From positions 1 through 10,207 of the forward strand of contig JAGCMG010000040.1 of NCBI GenBank assembly GCA_017646555.1: a DNA stretch of 10,207 bases. Direction: 5' to 3'. The position numbers were made by a program, and so were the translations under genes. The notes under the pieces are model-generated. The model was not told the DNA's origin. It was given only the letters and a program-made list of their open reading frames with translations, and did no database searches. Source of the stretch: Clostridia bacterium. Its GTDB lineage: Bacteria > Bacillota > Clostridia > Christensenellales > Borkfalkiaceae. Numbering within the stretch: position 1 is the first letter of the stretch; each line of letters begins with the position of its first letter. This document shows positions 6,644 through 10,207 of the stretch, piece after piece.

Positions 6644-7777
6644 ATGATAAAAGGCTTTAAAAACATAACGGCTTTTATTGACGGGGAGTTCAAAGAAACG
6701 TCCATTAAGATTGAAGATGGAAAGATTGTTGATTTTTCTTATAACGACGACTTTTTAACATTGCCTGACGATGCAATAGTGTTGCCAGGGTTTATTGATG
6801 AACACGTTCATGGTGTATTAAATAGCGATGCGATGGACGCTAATATCAATGCGTTTGAAACCATTTCTACCCAACTTGCAAAAGAGGGTACGACGGCGTT
6901 TTTGATTACTACCATGACTGCATCTAAAGACGATATATCTAATTCGCTTATTACCGTTAAAGAGTGCGCTAAGAACGGCTTGTCGGGCGCTGAAGTTTTA
7001 GGGATTCACCTTGAAGGTCCGTTTATCAATACGGCAAAAGCCGGCGCGCAACCTAAAGAATATATCGCTACGCTTGACGAAGAAGTTATTAAAAATTACG
7101 TTGATTTATCGGATGGGTTAATTCGTTTAATTACCGTTGCGCCTGAAATGCCTAATGCTGATAAGTTCATTAAAACTTGTTTAGAAAACGGTATCACGGT
7201 AAGCGCGGGGCATACTTCTGCGACGTACCAAGAGTTTTTAAACGCTGTCGATAACGGCGTAAGTTGTACTACGCATACTTTTAACGCTATGAGTGCTTTT
7301 TCGCATAGGGAAATAGGTGTAGCAGGTGCGTCAATGCTTGAAGATAGAGTGTATAACGAAGTTATAGCCGACGGCGTTCACGTATCTATTCCTGCAATTA
7401 AACTTTTAGCGAAAACTAAAAAAGATAAGTTGATATTAGTTACCGATTCAATGCGCGCTAAAAACATAGGGGACGGGGAATCGGAACTCGGTGGTCAAAA
7501 GGTTTACGTTAAAAACGGGGAAGCACGTCTTATAGACGGCACTTTAGCGGGTAGTATCTTAAAATTATCCGACGCATTTAAAAACGTTATAGTAAAAGTG
7601 GGGTTAACTCTTGCTGAGGCAGTTAAAGCGACTTCTGAAAACCCTGCTAAAAATCTTAAAGTTTTTGACAATTATGGCTCTATTTCCGTTGGCAAAAGGG
7701 CGAATTTTACCGTAATCAATCGTGAATTAGACGTGATTATGACGGTTGTCGGTGGTAAAATCGTTTACGAAAGATAA
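6644..7777 (+). CDS. nagA: N-acetylglucosamine-6-phosphate deacetylase
   Basis: A 377-residue amidohydrolase that removes acetate from GlcNAc-6-phosphate, making the substrate for NagB. LPGFIDEHVHG at 47-57 carries the metal-binding His54-x-His56; E. coli NagA has Gln at the first of these, so this protein looks like the two-metal-capable Gram-positive type. H-L-E-G-P-F at 122-127 supplies metal ligand Glu124. His190 (S-A-G-H) and His211 (T-H-T-F-N-A-M) are further ligands. The catalytic Asp268 lies in V-T-D-S-M. The C-terminal beta part closes with G-S-I-S-V-G-K-R-A-N-F (345-355). The length is normal for the family. The ribosome binding site is weak (GGTAGG, 6632-6637), and no convincing promoter lies between nagB and nagA, so co-transcription is likely. 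No terminator hairpin follows. Confidence 0.97.
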   Translation: MIKGFKNITAFIDGEFKETSIKIEDGKIVDFSYNDDFLTLPDDAIVLPGFIDEHVHGVLNSDAMDANINAFETISTQLAKEGTTAFLITTMTASKDDISNSLITVKECAKNGLSGAEVLGIHLEGPFINTAKAGAQPKEYIATLDEEVIKNYVDLSDGLIRLITVAPEMPNADKFIKTCLENGITVSAGHTSATYQEFLNAVDNGVSCTTHTFNAMSAFSHREIGVAGASMLEDRVYNEVIADGVHVSIPAIKLLAKTKKDKLILVTDSMRAKNIGDGESELGGQKVYVKNGEARLIDGTLAGSILKLSDAFKNVIVKVGLTLAEAVKATSENPAKNLKVFDNYGSISVGKRANFTVINRELDVIMTVVGGKIVYER

Positions 7778-7813
7778 AAACTTGTGTACAAATAATATTT
7801 TATAATTAAATAC

Positions 7814-7842
7814 TTGTAATATTCGCGCGTGTGTGATATAAT
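7814..7842 (+). promoter_or_regulatory. Extended -10 promoter upstream of the RNA-like region and the CNNM gene
   Basis: TTGTAA (7814-7819), a 17-base spacer and TATAAT (7837-7842) form a good sigma-70 pair, with TGA directly before the -10 box (extended -10). The spacer contains TTCGCGCGT (7822-7830), the same 9-mer found in the promoter at 2570. A second TATAAT at 7848-7853 has no -35 box. The predicted start is about 7849, some 240 bases before the CNNM start codon. Confidence 0.75.
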
Positions 7843-7848
7843 TCTCTT

Positions 7849-8029
7849 ATAATACTTTATTGGGAGAAATATGGACGCATCTTCGGACGGTTTATCCGCC
7901 CAACGTACAATTAAACACGACGGATATTCCTTTGATTTATTAAATTCTGGGTTGTCCATATTGCGCTTTAGCGGTATGGGCGCCCTTTGTTTTATTAAAA
8001 AAAGTGTGTTTTTTGCGTATAGGCGACTT
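7849..8029 (+). ncRNA. Candidate structured leader or small RNA, family not recognised
   Basis: The interval 7778-8088 (311 bases) has no convincing protein gene. Downstream of a strong promoter, AATATGGAC (7868-7876) pairs perfectly with GTCCATATT (7954-7962). Inside this closing stem, TATCCG (7893-7898) can pair with CGGATA (7921-7926), and CGT (7904-7906) with ACG (7917-7919), giving a rod-like fold with internal loops. A GC-rich block at 7963-7985 contains GGGCGCCC, and an imperfect direct repeat (GCGGTATGGGCG at 7971 and GCGTATAGGCG at 8015) follows. The GC content is clearly above that of the flanking spacers. As the leader of a putative cation-transport gene it could be a riboswitch, but it matches no class whose consensus I can recall, including M-box, yybP-ykoY, NiCo and fluoride. 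A free small RNA is also possible. The 3' limit is uncertain. Confidence 0.4.
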
Positions 8030-8070
8030 TGATTAGTTTTTTTATCTATATATGATTTTTTTACTAATTA
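8030..8070 (+). other. U-rich hairpin directly upstream of the CNNM ribosome binding site
   Basis: TGATTAGT (8030-8037) pairs with ACTAATTA (8063-8070) over 8 bp with one G-T wobble. An inner ATC (8044-8046) can pair with GAT (8054-8056). Between the two stems, T runs of six and seven bases face each other as a U-rich internal loop. It lies five bases before GAGGAG. AT-rich spacers form such pairings easily, so this may have no function. Confidence 0.3.
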
Positions 8071-8075
8071 AAGTT

Positions 8076-8081
8076 GAGGAG
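8076..8081 (+). promoter_or_regulatory. Ribosome binding site that fixes the CNNM start at 8089
   Basis: GAGGAG lies seven bases before ATG 8089. An in-frame TTG at 8074 would overlap this site and has no site of its own. Starting at 8089 also puts the first transmembrane helix right at the N-terminus, as is normal for the family. Confidence 0.88.
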
Positions 8082-8088
8082 TTTTTTG

Positions 8089-9351
8089 ATGAATACTACA
8101 GTTGGAATTATAATAATAGCAGTTTGTGTGATTTTTTCGGCTTTCTTTTCGGCAACGGAAACGGCTTTTTCTTCGTATAGTCACGTTAAGATGAAACTTT
8201 TACTTGATGAAGGTAAAAAGGGCGCTAAAAGCGTTTTATCGTTATCAGATAAATTTGATAGCGTTCTTTCGACTATTTTAATAGGAAATAATATCGTTAA
8301 CATTTTATCGGCATCAGTTGCAACCGTTTTATTTACCACTTGGCTTAAAGGGAACGGACCTACTGTTTCTACCGTGGTTATGACGGTTATAGTCTTGATT
8401 TTTGGCGAAATTACACCTAAAAGTTTAGCAAAAGAATACCCTGAAGGATTTGCTATGTTTGCATCGGGTATTTTAAGAATATTTATGATAATTTTTGCCC
8501 CACTTAACTGGATTTTTAAACAATGGAAAAAGTTGATTGGTAAAATCTTCAAGGTTAAGCGTGAAGACGGTGAGATTGAAAAGGAACTTATCACTATCGT
8601 TGAAGAAGCGGAAGAAGACGGCAAAATTGACGAAGAAGAAAGTGAACTTATTCGTAGTGCGATTGAATTTGACGACACTGAGGCGATTGAAATTTTTACA
8701 CCAAGAGTTGACGTCGTTGCAATTCCTTTAACGGCAACTGAAGCCGACATTAATAGAGTGTTTTCGGAAACGGGCTATTCACGTATACCCGTATATAAAG
8801 ATACGATAGACAATATCGTAGGCGTTTTGCATTTAAAAGATTTTTACAGCAAAGTTTATAAAACTAATCGTAGTTTTAAGGCTATTATGAAACAACCTGT
8901 ATTCGTAATGCCGTCTATAAAAGTTAGCGATTTATTAAAGTTATTCCAAAAGTCTAAGTCACATATTGCAATTATTTCCGACGAATTCGGTGGGACTGAA
9001 GGTATCATCACTATGGAAGATATTTTGGAAGAATTAGTCGGTGAAATTTGGGACGAACACGACGAAGTCGTTGAAGAAATTACTGAACTTTCCGAAAATG
9101 AATATAAAGTTTTAGGTACTGCATCTATTGAAGACGTTTTAGATAAGTTTGACATAAAGATTAAAGACGATGAAGAAAACGATTCCGCAATGGTCGGTGG
9201 CTGGGTTATTGAAGAACTTGGAAAAATACCTAACGAAGGCGATAAGTTCGTCTATGAAAATATAGAAATTACGGTGGTAAAAACCGAGTATAGACGTATT
9301 ATAGAAGTAATATTCAAAAAACTTCCTGAAGTTGAAGACGACGGTGAATAA
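8089..9351 (+). CDS. CNNM/CBS/CorC-HlyC family membrane protein (putative Mg2+/divalent cation exporter, 'hemolysin-like')
   Basis: 420 residues in the standard three-part layout. Residues 1 to about 150 are the CNNM (DUF21) membrane domain with F-F-S-A-T-E-T-A-F at 19-27, I-G-N-N-I-V-N at 65-71 and F-G-E-I-T-P-K-S at 105-112. A very acidic linker helix (about 159-190) leads to a CBS pair at about 200-320, with F-T-P-R-V-D at 203-208, G-Y-S-R-I-P-V-Y at 229-236 and D-E-F-G-G-T-E-G-I-I-T-M-E-D at 298-311. The C-terminal CorC_HlyC transporter-associated domain spans about 338-411. Relatives such as bacterial CorB/CNNM, MpfA and PaeA export Mg2+ or polyamine, with CBS domains binding Mg-ATP. The old 'hemolysin' label is not evidence of toxicity. 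The transported ion is inferred. The gene follows an RNA-like leader that could be regulatory, and it is followed after five bases by the exonuclease gene. Confidence 0.92.
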   Translation: MNTTVGIIIIAVCVIFSAFFSATETAFSSYSHVKMKLLLDEGKKGAKSVLSLSDKFDSVLSTILIGNNIVNILSASVATVLFTTWLKGNGPTVSTVVMTVIVLIFGEITPKSLAKEYPEGFAMFASGILRIFMIIFAPLNWIFKQWKKLIGKIFKVKREDGEIEKELITIVEEAEEDGKIDEEESELIRSAIEFDDTEAIEIFTPRVDVVAIPLTATEADINRVFSETGYSRIPVYKDTIDNIVGVLHLKDFYSKVYKTNRSFKAIMKQPVFVMPSIKVSDLLKLFQKSKSHIAIISDEFGGTEGIITMEDILEELVGEIWDEHDEVVEEITELSENEYKVLGTASIEDVLDKFDIKIKDDEENDSAMVGGWVIEELGKIPNEGDKFVYENIEITVVKTEYRRIIEVIFKKLPEVEDDGE

Positions 9352-9356
9352 TATAA

Positions 9357-10207
9357 ATGAGAATTTTATCTTTTGACACGGAAAGCAGTACTGGTTGTGT
9401 GAACGACGGTAGTTTGTGCAGTTTAGGGTACTGTATTTTCGACGAAAAATTTAATATTTTAGAACAAAAAGATATCGTGATGAATCCTTTGGCTAAATTT
9501 CGCTGGCAAATAATCGGTAGAAATAGCAAGATTGAACTTGCGTATAGCGCAAAAGATTTTTATGAGTCGCCACGCTTTACGGCTTTTTATGAGGAAATAA
9601 AAAGACTTTTTGCTTCTTGTGATTTAGTTATTGGTTTTGCGATTGAGAACGACGTGAAATATTTAAGTGATGCTTGTTCAAAGTTTTCTTTAGAACAAAT
9701 TCTTTATAAATACGTTGACGTAAAACAACTTTTGGAACTTTATAACGACGAAGATAAAGATAAAAGTCTTTCGGGGATTGCTGAAAACGCTGGCATTGAG
9801 TTTCGCGCTCACCGTTCTGATGAAGATGCGCGCGTTACAGGTGCAGTTCTTAAAATGCTATGCGATAGACAAGGAAAAACCCTTAATGAACTTTTAGATT
9901 TTTGTCAATACGTTAAGGGTGAAGTTTTGGTGAACGGCTACGAGCACGCGTATTCAATTTGTCAACTTTACGGCAAAAATGGGTTTGTTAGAACGTCAAG
10001 ACAATCGTCTGCGCTATTTGAACATGCAAGAAATTTGGCTTTTTCATCATATAAAAAAGGTGGAAACTTGGCAGGGAAAAGTTTTGCCTTTGCTAAAACT
10101 ATAAAATACGAAGATATCGAAGTTTCGTTTGGAATACTTAAAAAAGTTTACGAATTATCGGGCAAATACGCGCCGTGTGCGCATTGTTCAAACGTTTACG
10201 TTTTTGA
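9357..10207 (+). CDS. DEDDh 3'-5' exonuclease-like protein with extra C-terminal region, 3' end outside the window
   Basis: The frame is open from ATG 9357 to the window edge, giving 283 residues without a stop. Residues 1 to about 170 show the RNase T/DnaQ-epsilon exonuclease fold: motif I is S-F-D-T-E-S (Asp7, Glu9), motif II is F-A-I-E-N-D-V-K-Y-L (Asp99), and motif III is H-R-S-D-E-D-A (His152, Asp157), spaced H-x4-D as in DEDDh enzymes. The four catalytic acids and the His are all present, so it should be an active metal-dependent 3'-5' nuclease on DNA or RNA. The region after about 175 is not part of that domain and I do not recognise it; it contains C-A-H-C (274-277), a possible half of a metal site. 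The start is five bases after the CNNM stop; only GGTGA (9343-9347), inside the previous gene, could serve as binding site, so translational coupling is likely. Confidence 0.83.
   Translation, partial: MRILSFDTESSTGCVNDGSLCSLGYCIFDEKFNILEQKDIVMNPLAKFRWQIIGRNSKIELAYSAKDFYESPRFTAFYEEIKRLFASCDLVIGFAIENDVKYLSDACSKFSLEQILYKYVDVKQLLELYNDEDKDKSLSGIAENAGIEFRAHRSDEDARVTGAVLKMLCDRQGKTLNELLDFCQYVKGEVLVNGYEHAYSICQLYGKNGFVRTSRQSSALFEHARNLAFSSYKKGGNLAGKSFAFAKTIKYEDIEVSFGILKKVYELSGKYAPCAHCSNVYVF

Noticed and set aside
7782..7791. Small palindrome TTGT-GT-ACAA just after nagA, considered as a terminator or operator.
   Set aside because: The stem is only 4 bp with no T run, so it is not a terminator, and it lies too far from the -35 box at 7814 to be clearly an operator.
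7765..7959. A 64-codon minus-strand ORF overlapping the end of nagA and the promoter at 7814.
   Set aside because: It runs through a strong plus-strand promoter and AT-rich spacer, has no binding site on its strand, and its composition looks random.
7871..8032. A 53-codon plus-strand ORF starting MDASSDGL, preceded by GGGAG at short spacing.
   Set aside because: Its start codon lies inside the 5' arm of the perfect 9-bp stem, its codon choice (TCC, GCC, GGG) differs from the neighbours, and the peptide resembles nothing I know. RNA structure explains the region better, but comparative data could revive it.
8181..8750. A 189-codon minus-strand frame, rich in Ser/Ile, opposite the CNNM gene.
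   Set aside because: It is the antisense of a well-supported gene with clear family motifs, and its Ser/Ile-rich sequence is the usual mirror of acidic and hydrophobic codons.

Overview
The window looks like a stretch of chromosome from an AT-rich, Gram-positive-type (monoderm) bacterium, most likely an uncultured gut Clostridia-like Bacillota. The grounds are purine-rich Shine-Dalgarno sites before most genes, A/T-ending codons, sigma-70-type promoters, short U-tailed terminators, a short NagB, a FliB-family protein and a very large secreted protein ending in a C-terminal membrane anchor. The taxonomic guess is inference; no rRNA or phylogenetic marker is present.

Layout. At the left edge is the 3' end of a dCMP/cytidine-type deaminase (1-246). 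A hairpin (251-284) separates it from a multi-pass membrane acyltransferase (305-1429). That gene converges on a FliB-family Cys-cluster protein on the minus strand (1459-2433), and the two share one bidirectional terminator that touches both stop codons. The divergent gap 2434-2653 holds a possible leaderless promoter for the minus-strand gene and a consensus promoter (TTGACA-17-TATAAT) for a 1036-residue surface protein (2654-5764). This protein has a signal peptide, a sialate-O-acetylesterase-like SGNH domain, two copies of a small beta domain plus a larger beta-sandwich region, a D/N/G linker and a C-terminal transmembrane anchor. A terminator with a perfect 13-bp stem follows.

Next come nagB (5849-6583) and nagA (6644-7777), which together turn GlcNAc-6-phosphate into fructose-6-phosphate. 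After them, 7778-8088 has no convincing gene. It contains a strong promoter, a 9-bp long-range stem enclosing smaller hairpins, and a U-rich hairpin just before the next ribosome binding site; I read this as an unrecognised structured leader or small RNA. It precedes a CNNM/CBS/CorC-HlyC membrane protein (8089-9351), followed after 5 bases by a DEDDh 3'-5' exonuclease-like gene (9357 to the window edge).

How they fit together. The surface esterase and nagBA suggest use of O-acetylated, amino-sugar-containing glycans, such as mucin or sialoglycans: deacetylation outside the cell and GlcNAc-6-P catabolism inside. No transporter, kinase or sialidase lies in the window, so this is partial. The other genes are housekeeping or unlinked. 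I see no CRISPR array, IS element, phage gene, tRNA or rRNA, and no clear unknown defence or mobile system. The least explained items are the 7778-8088 RNA-like region, the apparently leaderless FliB-family gene, the GC-rich element shared by two promoters, and the non-LPXTG C-terminal anchor.
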